DNA from: Apus apus
Lineage: Eukaryota; Chordata; Aves; Apodiformes; Apodidae
Direction of reading: 5' to 3'
DNA length: 64,000 nt
Assembly: GCF_020740795.1 (NCBI RefSeq)
Contig: NC_067282.1
Span: 169,166,274 to 169,230,273 of the forward strand
The position numbers were made by a program, and so were the translations under genes. The notes under the pieces are model-generated. The model did not search any database. It was not told the origin of the DNA and saw nothing but the letters and a program-made list of their open reading frames with translations. Of the stretch, positions 1-14,800 are shown one piece after another. Numbering within the stretch: position 1 is the first letter of the stretch; each line of letters starts with the position of its first letter.

Positions 1-2862
1 TTGTAGATGTTCCCAGAGAAAAAAACACAGGTGCAGTTTTAAATCTACACTTGCTATGTTGTGAAATCTAATCAGAGAGACATAGCTGTCTTTCATAGCT
101 TCATATAGTTTAAGGAGTTTTTAGATCACCTAATCTGACCTAATGTGTATTTTAGGACATTACATTATATCACCCCAAAGTCCCTATATGAACTCAATGG
201 TAAATGTTCAATAAAACGTTTGCTTTGCAGAAAGGTAAAACACAATGCATCACAGGCAAGGCAAGGCAAGCAAGCAAGGCATCAAAGCCCAAAAGTGCTG
301 TGACAGTCCCACTTTTATTTTCCCCATTTCAGAGGCAGAAAGAACAAGCTGTGGGTGTCCAGTGCCTCCCAAGCTGACATGAAGAGCTTCTATTCAGAGC
401 CTAAGGGCATCAAGTAAAGTGCTAAGAGAAATGGCTGGAATTTCATTAAGTGAAATTTAGTTGCTTGAATCAGGTCACTTTGTGGAGAAAACTCACCTAT
501 TCCAGCCTAATGTGAGGGAAAATATTCTTAACCCTGAGCCCTTTTATTACAGTCCTGCAGCTGTGGCCAAAACTCATCCAATAGGCCTTGCAGAACAGGA
601 TTTGCTGTAGCTCTGTAGAGGAGGTGGACCCATTTTGTCCAGCTCAGCTTTTGGCCAATTTCTGGCACTGTCCAGTCACCGATGCTTGGGAGGACCAGCC
701 CTTCCTGAACCTCATGTGCAGAAACTGAGAGCCATGGATTTGACACTAATCACTGCCTTCTTGCAGAGCTGCAGATGCCATGAGGATTCTAGAGGCCATC
801 TTGTTCCCTCTGTGGCCTGGCCAGAAGGGACTGAACAGAAAGTTTCAGAGATGCCCAGACACCAGGGGAGAGCAGCAGAGCTACTTGGCCCCAGCCCTGT
901 ATGTCTCAGCTGTGTGAATTTTTCCTGAAGGTCACATTTTGTCAAACTATGTGCTTTCATCTTAAAGATCATAAACCATGGGATATCTATCCAGTCCTCT
1001 GTTTCGACATTTGGTTGCCCCCACATTTAGCGATTTATACTTCACTTCAGACAGCACTTGTCTAAATTCATCTTCTACTCTTTCCACTATGTTACACTGG
1101 TGGTCTGGGTTCCCACCAGGCTGTAAGCCCTCACATTATCAGATATCTTTTCTATATCTGATTTCTTGCAGTCCCACTGCAGGTTTCCACTGCAAACTGA
1201 ATATTAGTGGAGAGATAGAAATATACTTCTTAACGATATGGCTTGAACACACACACTCCCTAGCATTAATGGGCAAAGACTAAAGCCTTTTAGAGCAAAC
1301 CCATGAAACTCAATGTATCATTAAGCGTATTTTTTTTTACCCCTTTCCCCCCCCTGTAGCCCAGCCATAGGCTTCTCCCCTTGTTTATAAAGCTCCATAT
1401 CTGCTGGAGAATGGAAATCTCTGCTTCCATTTTCTTAAGTGTTGCTTCCTGACCACAGGCTTTTTAGAAGAAAGGACAGCATTTCTGCATGCCAATCAGC
1501 TGGTTTGGCTATGGAATTTAACTGTCTGGAATTAGGGATGACAACAAAAAAATGTAAAGGCCTGTGCCAAGTCTCAAAAACAGGAAGGCTATCATTTGGA
1601 TGCTTAAGGATAAAACCCATTATTCTTAAAAACAAAAAAAAATGAAAAACAACAACAACAAAAAAAAACAAACAACCACACACAAAAAGTCTCCGAGCCC
1701 ACGTTGGCAAACCTTCAGCAGCCACCATTCTCCAGACAAGAAGAGACAGTCTGTCAGCAATAGAAGGCTTATGGTATTTTTTCCATGCTGATTCCCTTGG
1801 TGACTAAACGAAAAAGTGGCACTTTTATAGCTGAATTTTAATGGCTTACTTTATGCTCTGCATCAGAGACGCAGCCAAGTTACATAAAATACTATCAAGC
1901 CATCTACTAGCTATGGGTTCCAATTTTTTTTTTCTGAGAGTTAATGACCTAAGCTGGCATAAGGAAAACACAGGCAAGAATCACGTTTATGGTACACACT
2001 AACTAACTTGACGTTTTGTGCTTAGTTACTTATTTTCATGGATGCTGTATAAAACTGCTTTCATCCACATTTGGAGTTAGGGTTTTTTTTGCAAGGACAT
2101 GAAAGTTCCTGTAGCATCTTCCTATGCTGGGTAAGCAAGTAACAAACCCAGTGTAAAATATTTACCTGTATACTTTTAGTACTGCTTTACTTACACTGTG
2201 TCACACACTGCCTACACATGCAACCCTGTGGCTTTTTTTGCATGGCCATGCAATGGTGAAGTATTGATGAGTAAGTCCAGCTGCCAAGCTGAGAAATCAC
2301 AGGGCTCCCCAGCTGATCTCAGCTGCTGTTGTAACCATTAATGAGAGAGGAATTCTCCAAATCTCATTTGGTTTTAGATGAGTGTAATTACCAAAGCCAG
2401 CTACAAACACTGGCTGGGGAGGAAGGTGCATTTGTTGAATTTAGCTTTAATTCTCTTGCTGGAGTGCTGACGAAGTTCTGAAAATTTCAAGCAAATTTAG
2501 TTTGTTTTCTTTGCTGACACCACACTGGAGCAAACTGGGAGTAAGCTGAGGCTATAGAGGTGTAAAGTGGCCACAGTGGAGCTAGCTATTGCTTTTGGGT
2601 GGGCTTTGAGGTAAAGCCCAAATACAGCCTCGCATCAATGAATCTGCAGGTCTCAACATGGCTTGTAGCTGCAAGATTGTAATTTCTCTCTCTCTTTCTA
2701 TCTATATAAATACACACAATATGTATTAATGTATACATATGCTATTATTATATGCATATATGTGCATGTTTATCTCTGTATCTATCTATACAAGGGTGCA
2801 TCAGGTTAGAATACACTGTCTAAAATGTTATTGGTTTCCTGCTTCTCTTCTACTGTTTCTAG
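1..2862. other. Non-coding DNA upstream of the first coding exon of BEST3
   Basis: No coding exon, RNA gene or recognisable transposon is seen here. By analogy with mammalian BEST3 it should be intron 1 or upstream flank, because a 3' splice site (pyrimidine-rich, ending tttctag) stands at 2862 and 18 bases of 5' UTR follow before the start codon. There is an A-rich low-complexity stretch at about 1628-1690 and a TC/TATC/TA/CA-rich simple-repeat patch at about 2685-2795. Small open frames here have no family resemblance. Confidence 0.6.
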
Positions 2863-5800
2863 GCACAGCCTGCCAAGACGATGACAGTCACTTATTCCAG
2901 CAAAGTAGCAAATGCCACTTTCTTTGGATTTCACAGATTACTCCTAAAGTGGAAAGGCAGCATCTACAAATTGCTGTACAGAGAATTTATTGTTTTTGCT
3001 ACTCTTTACACAGCGATAAGTGTATTATACAGGTACACTCTTTCCAATTCACATCTCATTAAATGTTATACTGAAGTCTCACACTCCACAGTGCTACACT
3101 GATGGATTATGGTTGGGGGGAGGTTGTTTTTTCCCTTGGACCTTTTCTAATGTCCTTTACTTTCCGTGTTTAAAACTTCTAGAGAAAACATGTAGGGTAT
3201 AAATAAAATACTGTCTATTGAATTCAGCTGATTCTACTTTCAGCTCAGTATAGAGCAACCATCCTACTGAATAAACACCCATAGCCTGCCTGTGTTATGC
3301 AGCTTTTATCATTTTGATGGTGAATTGGTGGCAGCAAACATTACTCTCTGCTTTAAATGATAAATACAGACCTAAATGATAAGTACAGACAGTTGCAAAA
3401 CTGTCTTCAGTTGCTGTAATTTATTTAACAACCCTGAAAGGTAATAATTTGAGAGCCAGGTTAGGAAAAGCAAAGTTTTGCTTAAAGCTAGGACATGGCT
3501 AACGTTATTTTTAAGCTGGCAGGGCCAAGCAAAGCTGCATAGAAACCAGATGCAGTTGTTACCTGTGAGTAACCCAGCACCCAAGAGGGTCACATTAGGA
3601 GAGTTGCTTCTTCCACCAAGGTGTGAATTAAACACCCTTATGACAGATGCAATGCATCAGTTAGCACAGTGTAACTTTTAATTGATGAAGTGCACTACAC
3701 ATTAGTATCAAAATCATGATTCAGCTCTTACCTTGGTCTGTAATTAGATCTCAGTGTTTGCTTTTTATGTGAAGAAAGGAGAAAATGAGCTTCAGTTTGT
3801 CTGTGATTAATCACTAATTTTCCAAATGTTCAGTAATCTATACGTGTAAAGTCAGAAAGTTTACAGCCTGATATGTAAAGAAACACCAAAGTCTCATATT
3901 TATTAAAATTAATCCAGTTTTACTGAAATGTTAAGCAATTAAAGACCATGGTAAACACACCATGGAAGACCCTCTATATATGCTGCAGGGCCAATATTTT
4001 TCACATGTTCCTTTTATTTTTAAATCAAAGAACAGCTGGAATATGCATTTATACAAATAAAATAATTGTTTCTATTTAAGCTTGTTGTATTTCATTAGGT
4101 ATCTTCTCCATGAGCAGAATCTCCCATGCTCCACTCATTCCCTATGATCTGGTGAATGTTTTCCTCACTGCAAAATAAATGCAGTTGTTTTGTTCTTAAT
4201 CTTGTGTAAGAGAGAAATTTCATAGGAGTAAGAGTAAAAACATCATGGCATTTTTAAATAAGAGCTATTAGAGCTTGGTAACCTTTTGCAATTCAAGCTG
4301 ACCTGAGCATTTTTACTAAGTAGCCCTCTGAAACATGGCAGCAATCTCTACTAGCAGACTTACAGCTTGGTATAGTTAGTGGTCTGCATGAGATAGCAAG
4401 TTAATTCTCCAGCTGTGTTAGTAGTAATTAGTAGTGCCAGTCAAATTAGTCACAAGAAAACTGCAAAGACAGGGGAATAATATTGTCTTCTCCTCCAGAG
4501 TCTTCATTACATGCCAAAAGTATTCAGCACTTTACCTTTAAGAATTTGCTTGAAGACATTAGCCAAGGCTGTTCCCAATTGCACATACCTGATTATTCAT
4601 ACATATTTGCACTTTGTAGCTAGTGCCAGAATATTATGAAAGGCTGGATACATTTTATTTTTGCTGCAGATTTTTTCTTACAGGTAGTCAGAAACGGTTC
4701 TTTGAAAAACTGTCAATTTACTGTGACAAATATGCTGAACAAATCCCGGTAACTTTTGTGCTTGGTAAGTACCAGTTACATCGGAAATTATTCTCCAGCG
4801 CTGTCTCTGTTCAGGCGTTTGGTGAATGTCTGTGCATGGAAACATTTCAGAGCTGAGGGGCATAGGAGAGGTTAGAGGCTTAAAATAATCAACTTCCAAA
4901 ATGTCTCCTTAAATTTTAGTTGCTTTTGTCACATCATCATTTATGCTCATGTTTTTAATAGACCAACAAAAGAGTAAAGTTTCCATGGGTATATATATAT
5001 ATATATACACACATAGTGCCCACTAACACTTAGACATTGTGCCTGAACTTTCAAAGCACTAAATCCACTCAAGGCTTACTGCAGAAGAGGAAATCTGGAA
5101 GTTCTTGAGTATTATATACTCAGCTGGAACAGGCCAGTAAGTTGCACTGTCTATTAAATAATTAGCATTGATTGCATCCTGGGTTTTAGTGTGACTTACT
5201 GCATTTATTCTGGGAAATGTAGCAGCTTAGTGATACAGATAACACCCTGAAAACTGAATCATAATACCCTAAACAGAAATCCTGATAGGCACTGGAATTT
5301 TTATTTCTTTTTTCCTCCTAAACCTCAGGTTTCTACGTCACTTTGGTGGTGAACCGCTGGTGGAACCAGTTTGTGAACTTGCCGTGGCCAGATCGGCTGA
5401 TGTTCCTCATCTCCAGCTGCGTGCAGGGCAGGGATGAGTACGGGCGCTTGTTGCGGAGGACTCTGATGCGCTACGTGAACCTGACGTCTCTGCTGATCTT
5501 CCGCTCCGTCAGCACAGCTGTGTACAAAAGGTTTCCCACCATGGACCACGTGGTAGGAGCAGGTACTGCTGAGTCCTTCACCCCAAAATGTCTCTCCTTT
5601 CCCTCAGAGGTGGGGGCATAGGGAGGGAAGGAGCCAGGCTCATTTTCCCCTTCCTCTTTGGCCCCCGTGTGCCTCATACTGACCCATGTCAAAGCTACCA
5701 CGTTTTTGTCCAGGGCTTGAACGACGTGCCCTTAAGCGTGCACCTTTAATGCTCTCAAAGTCTTCATCTAGCAACGCTACAGACATCGAGTTTGAAGTTC

Positions 5801-8800
5801 TTAGGTCGATTTTCTCTCAGACAAGAGGCAGTGAAGGCAATAGGCCTGGCCTGAACATGCAGTCCTACGGAGCGGGTGCAGCATTCTCCAAAATGTGAAA
5901 AATAATGTAGTTGCACTGTTGTATGATGCAGTAGTAATTGTGGACTTGTTACACACCATTGCCTCAATGTCTAGGATATAACCTTGGATATAACCTTGTT
6001 TTGAATGTCAGGCTGTTCTCTGCACTTCACCGGTACAGCTTTATCTCAATTATTTGTAAGTAGCTTGTATTACCCGTAGATCTATTGCAATACACAAAAC
6101 CCCCCACAACCTCAAGGGTGTTTTCTTTAAAATTGCACTCTCACCTTAAGCTTAGCTTTACAGGGATGAACATTAAGTGGATCTTAAATTTTCTGTTGTT
6201 TTGATAAGACAGTGAGTGTGATGATGGGGAATAGAGTTCAACATGTAAGATTTTGCTTGTCCATGAAGGACCTGCCACTGAGTATTTAAAAGTAAGCTGT
6301 GATGCCATGCATTCTGACTGGATTGGTCAGAGTCAGGGGTAGGACACCAGTGCAGAGATGTGGGGATCTGTTCCAAATAAGACAAGTCATACATTTTTTA
6401 CTTAACATCTTGCATTTTAAAAAAATTATTCCTTTGGCAGAGATTAGCAAGCAAAGTTATAGCAAGTTAAAATATGTAGAGTGTATGTCCCTATACACAT
6501 TACAAGTATGTGTGAAAAGCTTTTGATATTAAAAAAATAGCCAGGCAAAATGCAGAATGCACTGACCTTACAAAAAACCAAAAACCAAACCAAGAAACAA
6601 ACAAAAAAACCAAACCATAACCAAAACAACCAAAACCAAACCAAAACAAATTGTGTTGGATTCAGCTGGATTTTGAGGTTCTCTTCCTTGTGCAGTTCAA
6701 CAAAACTGTTTAACTGTGCCTGTGAGAGGTCAGGGAAGCTTCTGCCACTCTCCCCAGCAATCTGCTCCTAGTACACACTGGAAAATTACAACATTTCCAG
6801 CAGGCTAATCCAGCTCTGCCTCCCTATTGCTAAAGACAATCTGTTCCAAGAGAGACAAAATGTCACAGTGTTGTACAAAAATTGCAGACTGGAAAACAAG
6901 TTCTGGTGGATTTTTTGTTTCTTGTTGGTTTTGTTTGGTTGTTTACAGTGGGAAATGTTCTACTATAAATTATATAACTAAGTATTAATAGTGTAGTCAG
7001 CTCTGTGGATTTCAGTACTTATTCTGTAGGTTTTGATACCTATTGTGCCACAGAATGTTTGTTGATAAAGTACTGATCACTTGATGGTGTATTTTGGTTC
7101 TGTCAACATCCAGTAATGAAGACAGTACCCTGCAATATCCCATCCCTAGCTCCCTGTGTCATTGCATATCAGACTGCATGGGAGTGCAACATTTAATATG
7201 AATGTGAGCAGCAGAATCTAATACTTACAGCACAGTCATCATTGAAACAACTTGTGCCGACTTTGCATTTCACTGCCAAACTGAGAACTGCCCCAGCATG
7301 ACTATTGCTATGCATTTCCCTTTTCAGCAAATGAACTGCTTAAATTCATAGATTTAAAAGTCTGAGAACAGTGTAATGCTAATCTAGTCTGACTCATCCA
7401 TAACACAAGGCATAAAAGCTTACTCACAACATCCTTTGTTGTGGTGCAATTCCTGACTGAGCTATAACACTTTCTAGGAACATAACCAGCCCTGACTTAA
7501 AATTCAGCTGGGTATAATGGAGACTACATCACATTCTAGGTGAACTGACATTTCCAAGGGTGAGCTCACTGTTGAAAAGTGAAATTTTATTCTCAGTTTG
7601 AATTTGCACAGCATCATCTTCTACTCAATGGATTTTGTCATGGGTTTGCGTTATTGTTTTCTTAATTAGATTAATACCCCATTTTCCCTCAATAGCAACC
7701 TGTTAGCAGGGTGCATAAAGGCTTGAATAAACCTAAGAGCTTCACCTTCTGTAGTATCTCCTTACAGGGGATGATCTTCAGTGCTGGATCTTACTCCTAA
7801 CTCTTTTCTAAAGTATTTTTCTTTTTTTAGCTTTCTTTATGGAGCTGTAGGCATGCAGGTAGATCCATGATGCTGTTATGCTGAGTACGTGGCACACACG
7901 CCGTGAGCGTCACATGCCTAGCAGCAGTTCTGAGCCTGCCAGGCCTGTTGGCTGCAAAGTGCTGGAGGGAAGTTGCATGCTCAAGAACACAAGTCTTGAA
8001 AAAACAGGAATAGTGAATCAGCAGCTGGGCAGAGAGCAGCCCAAAACAGCTGATAGGAAATGCTGAAGAGAAACAGGAGTAGTGAGCCCAACTAAATTAA
8101 TACCCATGAACGACTGAAGTTTGCAGTCCCAAAAACTCTACTGGAATGAAGTACCTCAATTAATTCTTTCCCACACAACACAGAAGCAGAAAGCAAAACG
8201 TTCATCTACTTGGTAATTGTTAGTGAACTCTGAAGATGTGGGAGATGGCTGCCGTTCCATTCCTTCTCTAGCCATTCCTCTTCAGAGTATTTGGTGTGGG
8301 TACCCTGACCAGTCTTGTCTCAAACCATTCTGTTTTGATGGAAGAACTGATACTTTTTTAATTACCTGAGGGGAAGTACAAGCTACTTTTACAGCCAGGC
8401 TTTTGCTCTCATCAATAATTTCCCCACAAGATCACTGTGGCTGACACTATTCACATTAGTGTCCTTTGATTATTTATTTATTGCATCCCATGTCAAGCTT
8501 CTCATGCTTTCACAAGGATTCAGCGCCCTGTCATTCCCTAGATCATCCTTTTCAAGATCTTTGCACAGTACTTGCCAAATATTTCCACTCTTCTGGGGCT
8601 GCTCCACTATTCCAGTGCTTGTCAAAACCAGAGAGTTCCTCAGTTAATTCTCTGAATACTCTTGAACCAAAATAGCATGACCATGTTTAGAAACCATTTA
8701 ATTTTAATAACTGAGGTTTGAGATCTTCCTCTGTATGTGATGGAAGATTAAGTGCTTCTTTACTGCTGGTTCTGAACTGTGTATTGTTTCCATACCCTTC

Positions 8801-11800
8801 ACCAGTAGTAAGAGCAATCCAGACTTCTTTAATCTTTTCTGGGATAAAAATATTAGGCATTATTAATATCCATCAAAGAGAATATTTAATTAATACAAGC
8901 ACCAACCCCTTAACTTTAAAAATACTGACAATATGAATGTTACTGTTAAAAGAACCAGGGTTTGTTGAGCTTTTCTGAACAAAAATGTACCTATTTTCAG
9001 TGGAGAGCTGAACTGATCCTTGTGGTTTTGCTGTTCTTTGTGACCCCCTCAGGCTGTGTCCTTCCAGATAATGACTTCCCAGAGCCTCTCAAGTGACTTG
9101 CATCCAGTGTTTACTCCAGACTGTCAATTTTCTGATATCCTGTCTGTCTGATTCAGCCTGATGGAAACATCTTTTCCTGTCCTGTAAAGAATAGGCTTCC
9201 CAGCCAAAAATCAAAGGCAGCCTGAAAGACTTTCAGGAGTCAGGAGTCATGACTAGCAGGGCAATTTGTCTGGTTGCCTGATTATTTCTGTGCAGTTGAT
9301 TATGAGAGCTGGCTGCAAATTGTCCAGGGATCTTTTAGCTCTGTCTTATTCTGCTGTCAGATTGCAGGGTACTGCAGGAATACTGTGTCTTGCTGCTGAA
9401 CTCTGCCTCTTCCACAGAGTTTTCTGTCCTGTCCATGTTTTCCTTCTCCACAGTAGCAGTATTTCATACCTCCTGGGTTGACTTGTTGCACGTCTTCTGG
9501 CCCAGTGTCCTGCTAGCAGCAGGATTTCTGTACATTATTCCTTCTCCATCTCTTTGCATGCCTTCGTAACCCCAAAGAAAACATGAAACACAATCTGGCA
9601 GGGAGTATTCCACTGGCAGAAGTCATGGTCTCTGTTGAGCTGTTTCACACATGCACTTGTATTCTCTGTTGCTTGATCAATGCTTTGCGGATTTACCCAA
9701 AAAATATCAGAATCAGGTGGTCACATAACTGCCCTTACAACATATGTCAAGACGCTGCTGAACCATCACTGCTGAAAAGTAATAGTTTCTTGACTGATAT
9801 ATCCAGTTCCTTATTTTTCTAAGAGGAGAATGTGAAACTAGAGAGTAATTTGGAGAATTCCCAGAATCAGCAGTGTCAGAGTTGGAAGGGACCTCTGGAG
9901 ACCATCTAGTCCAACCCCAAATCTAAAGCAGGATTGCCTAGAGCACATTACTCAGGGCTGAGTTCAGGTGGATCTTGAGTATCTCCAGAGGAGGAGACTC
10001 CACGACCTCCCTAGGCAGCCTGTTCCAGTGCTCCTTCACCCTCATAGTAAAGAAGTTTTTCCTCATGTTCAGATGGAACTTTTTGTGTTCCAGCTTGTGC
10101 CCATTGCCCCTCATCCTGTCACTGGGCACTACTGAAAAGAGTCTGGTCCATCCTCCCTGCTCCCACCTTTTAGATACTTACAGGCATTGACAAGGTCTCT
10201 CCTCAGCCTTCTCTTCCTCAGGCTAAAGAGTCCCAGCTCTTTCAGCCTTTCCTCAGAAGAAAGATGCTCCAATACCCCAGTCATCTTTGTTGCCCTCTGC
10301 TGGACTCTCTCCAGCAGTTCCCTTTCTCTCTTGAACTGGGGAGCCCAGAACTGGACACAGTATTCCAGATGTGGCCTATAAAAAATAATTCTTAGTGTTA
10401 TATGTATCAACAACCTGTTAGTGGTCAGATATGAGAACACAGTAATAGGACATTATTGCATAAATTGATTAAGAGGGATTTTGCACAGGTAGTTATTGCT
10501 AAAAGAAGTTGTTTCAATCAAGATCTATCCTGGAAAAAAAATAGAATCTCAAAAAAGGAAAGGAGGAGGCTACGAGTTAGAATTATAAATAGTGCTTTGC
10601 ATATTTCTATGCAAATATCACATAAAGAGATTCAAACAGTCAAAATTTATAGCATCAGTTGTACTGACTGAACAGAGTAAATGAAATCTTATGCATTTAT
10701 TTTTGTATTTATTGTACTTTTTTGTAAATAGGTTTCATGACAAGATATGAAAGAAAACTTTTTGATGACCTTAAGTCTCCTCACCTTAAATACTGGGTTC
10801 CATTTGTCTGGTTTGGAAATTTGGCATCAAAGGCAACAAAAGAGGGAAGAATTCGAGACAGTGTAGATCTGCAGGCACTGATGACTGTAAGTAGAGAAAG
10901 TAAATCTGCAGAAAACTAATCTGAAACTACTGTGTGGTAGCTTTTCACTTACATAATTTGACTTAGTGCTCACAACACTCCAGAGTCACCTAAATGATTT
11001 TACTCACGTTTTATACCATTTTTCTGGGTTTACCAATTTACAGAGGGGACACACAACAGCAGGTCACTGGGATGGTATTTATATGACTAAGAAGGCATTA
11101 ACTGAAGCAACAAATTGATGACTAAAAATTATTGTAACATCACTGTAAATTCATACTTGTTTCATTGCTGTGGAAAAAAAAAAAAAAAAGAGAGAGAATA
11201 ATTTGACATTTTTAAGATTTTAATATTAGTTTCAGGGAAGATAATCTTCCTGAATATTTCATTAAGTGGTCAAACATCCTTTTTGTGTCATAATATATTC
11301 TCTTTCGTGTATCACTGGACTGTGGATAAGTTAGAAACAAAAGATAATTTGTGAAAAAATACACAAGACACTATTTCAACTCCACAAACTAAATGAATAT
11401 TTGAATGTGACAATAAGGTTTTGGATATTGTTATGATATCAAGTTATATATACTCCACTTTCTTATCTCCCTGTCCTTCTATATGTGTAAATATGAATTG
11501 TAATGAAGTGGTTGTCATTTAGAATTGAATGCTATGCAATTTTAGTTTGTTGAGGTTGTTCTGTTTTGTTTTGTTTTGTTTCTCTTTAGGAGATGAATAA
11601 GTACCGGTCTTGGTGTAGTCTCTTGTTTGGTTATGACTGGGTTGGAATTCCACTGGTCTATACCCAGGTACTGAGACATTATCCTTTATAAAATTTGAAA
11701 TACTATTCCCTTCAAAGGGGAGTTGGGTGCAAAACATCCATAGAGTCAATTAGAGTCTCCAAGCTGTTGAGGACTTGACTCCTATGGGATCACGGAGGCC

Positions 11801-14800
11801 TGGCTAACTGCTTAGGTCATATTTAATGCAGAGATTTTTTGCAGGCCTTGCAAAATCTGGGAGGAGGAAACACTGAAATGTTTTTATGTTTCCTGGATCT
11901 TCTTCCTGGCTGTAATTATTCCCATGGACTCTCTATTTATAATACCCCCCTAAAGATTTCTAAATTCATGGTAGTCAGAGGCCTTTGGGTATGTGTTGCC
12001 TTATTCATAAGATTATATTATCACACAATTTCAATGAAGTTTTGTTCTTTGCAGGTCGTTACTCTCGCTGTCTATACTTTTTTCTTTGCCTGCCTGATAG
12101 GACGCCAATTTTTGGACACTGACCAAGGGTATCAGGGACATGACTTAGATCTTTACATTCCAATCTTCACACTGTTACAGTTCTTCTTCTACGCAGGATG
12201 GCTCAAGGTAAGCTAGCATTCTGGAAAGGTCATGGGGGAACCCTCCTGGGGGTGGCTGGGTGAAGATGTCAGAGCTGAAGCCATGGTGACAGATTTGTGG
12301 CACACTGTAAAACCATTGAAGATTAATGGTGTTACACCAAAGCTGTATTGAGCCCAAAGTGTCCTGTGATCATAAAGAAACATCATGCAATACATTTTAA
12401 ATTCCACCTGACAGATCTTACAGTAAGAGACCATCAGGAACCTGAAAGAGCCCATTTTAGTGGGGCCAGTGCAGCCACAGCTCCCCAAGGGAGTATTACT
12501 CAGGCAAAATAAGATCCCAGTACTTGGACTATAAAATGACAGATGAAAGATTAAAAGAAAAACCTTTCTCCCACTCTGCTGCGCAATGGGGAAATACAGC
12601 TGCAGACCTGGCATGGGCTGAAAGGGATTGAATTCTACTTTCTTCTTATGATCAAAGTCAGCCTTTAGTATCTGCTGTTAACTTAATCAGATGCAGGCAA
12701 TTAAAGGTTTCCAGTTCCAGAGGGCTATCCAACAGGCAACATTGGCTACAACCCCAACACATAAAAATGTTCATTAAACAGAAGAGTTATAGAAGGAACT
12801 GGATGCTACCCATTAGCCTTCTGATGCCTGCTCAGTTAACATATCACCATCATGGTGATAGTTGAGTAATTAAGCCACATACCTCATGGCAGTTCTCTCT
12901 TCTGCAGCAAGTATCAGGGTAGACTAACTGGAAAAAATTTTCAAATAAAAAGCAAATTGATACATTAGGGTCCATGTGCATTAAGATTTCCTTTGGGGAT
13001 TTTTAGTCATGGCTGGAAACTTAGAGCTAACTTTTCTCTTAGAATATGAATTGCACAAAGATTGGCCAGTTTTAGAGCTCCCTTCCCACAGCCAACTCCA
13101 AAGGGCAGAGTACAGTAGGCAGCACAACTGAGATGGTGGATTGTAGAGGAAAATAAAGTGCCTACAGGGCAAGCTCCTCTAGTCCTGTGTCCTCAGAAGT
13201 CAGGGGGAAAAGGGGTTTGCCACATAGGGACCAGCCTGGAAGGGAGCAGGAGAGAGAGAAAGTGGGGATGGTGTGGCAGGATTAGCAGGCTGCTCCTGCA
13301 GAAATGTGAGGCTTTATCTCTAGGCAATGACTTCCAGGCTTTTACTAGTGGCTTACAAAACTGTAAGCTGTTTGTTTGGACCACCCTGCTGGTGCTTCTA
13401 ATAGGGGGAATGGTTTCCCCTTCATCTGAACCCAAGGCTGTTAATAGCATCTCTTCCAGTTAGGCTCAGGACTTCCCGCTGACTTCTGACTACAGCAGGT
13501 ACAAGATGTCATCGTAACTGAAAAATCTTCTGCATAAGGAAATTAAAGGGAGGAGAAGCAGTTTTAAAAAGTGAATTTAATATCAGCAGTGCTCCCTCAG
13601 ACCGGAGGTTTGTCCAAACCTGCAGTGCCACTGAGTCAGGATATTTCTGTCTTTAAGGTTACAGCCTGTTTCCTGCTGAGGGTGTTGGGCTTTGGCTGCC
13701 AGGCTGCAGAAAGGGCCCAGAGCTATTGACTTCCAGTAACTTGGCAGTTCCTCAGAAATTATGGCTAAACTGAGCTCATGCCTTGGCCTCGGGCCCAGTT
13801 TGTTGTATCTACAATACAGGGGTAAGGTTTCCCATCGTGTAAGACACTTCTAAATTCCAATTTCATTGTAGAGATAGACAGACCGTCCAAATTCAGACCT
13901 TAGTTGTCCAGTACAACATTCCTTTATGGAGAATGAAGTTGTGTCTCATATGCCAAGACCAGGTCAGCCAAGCAAAAGGCCACCACTGGTGTTCCCTCTG
14001 CTCCAGCCCTGCTCACCTTTTTTTGGTCATGTGACAAGTTTGTCAGTGGATTTTTGGGTGGTGATCCCCTGGTTTACAACAAACTGATCCAGCATCTTCC
14101 CTAGAGAGACACAACACAGTCTGTGTTCTGATTTATTCCTATTGCAGCACTTCCATAGTTATATCTCAAATGTGATGCTATGGCCCAGGCCAATGAGTGT
14201 GAGCAGAGGTGTCCCCTGTCTCCTTTTTGTTTGTCTTGCCTTACGGGTCTCACAATAGCCTGCTCAGCAGCTCATTTTCTGTCTTCCACTGCTGACCTGG
14301 GAAGTGATGGCCTTGGAGAGTCAGCAGGTGCTTACCAACTGGTATATCCTAGAGGCACGTGGGAGTAAATAGCCAGGGAGTGACAGCCTTACTGTTATAA
14401 GTTATTTAGATCATAGCCACCCATAGCAAGCTTCACAAGCAGGGCTGTTTAATCATACAGTTACTTCCTCCATATCCGCATTGAACAGAGGACCTGGCCA
14501 CTGCTTCTGTGCATGGTCCTGGTGACCATCAGGTAGGCTTGGAAGGGTCAGCAAGAATGTAATCAGCTTCAAAACCAGGACTTGCAAAGGCAAACAGAGA
14601 GAGAAAAGCATGAAGGAGAGAGGATATTTAACCTCGGTGTACCAAGGAACTGAGAAATAGAGAAGCAGCCTGAATTTCCTGAAACTTAAAAAAATATATA
14701 TGTTCCTATTTAATATTTTTTTTCTCCCCCAGCAGCTATGAGGTTTGTCCCCACAATGTACTCTGGTGATCATGGGGATGGGAGAGCAGTCTCTGGTTGT

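Noticed and set aside
5686-5898. Possible extra BEST3 exon (preceded by ttttgtccag)
   Set aside because: The text does not match any bestrophin, and the exons on either side join perfectly in phase without it.
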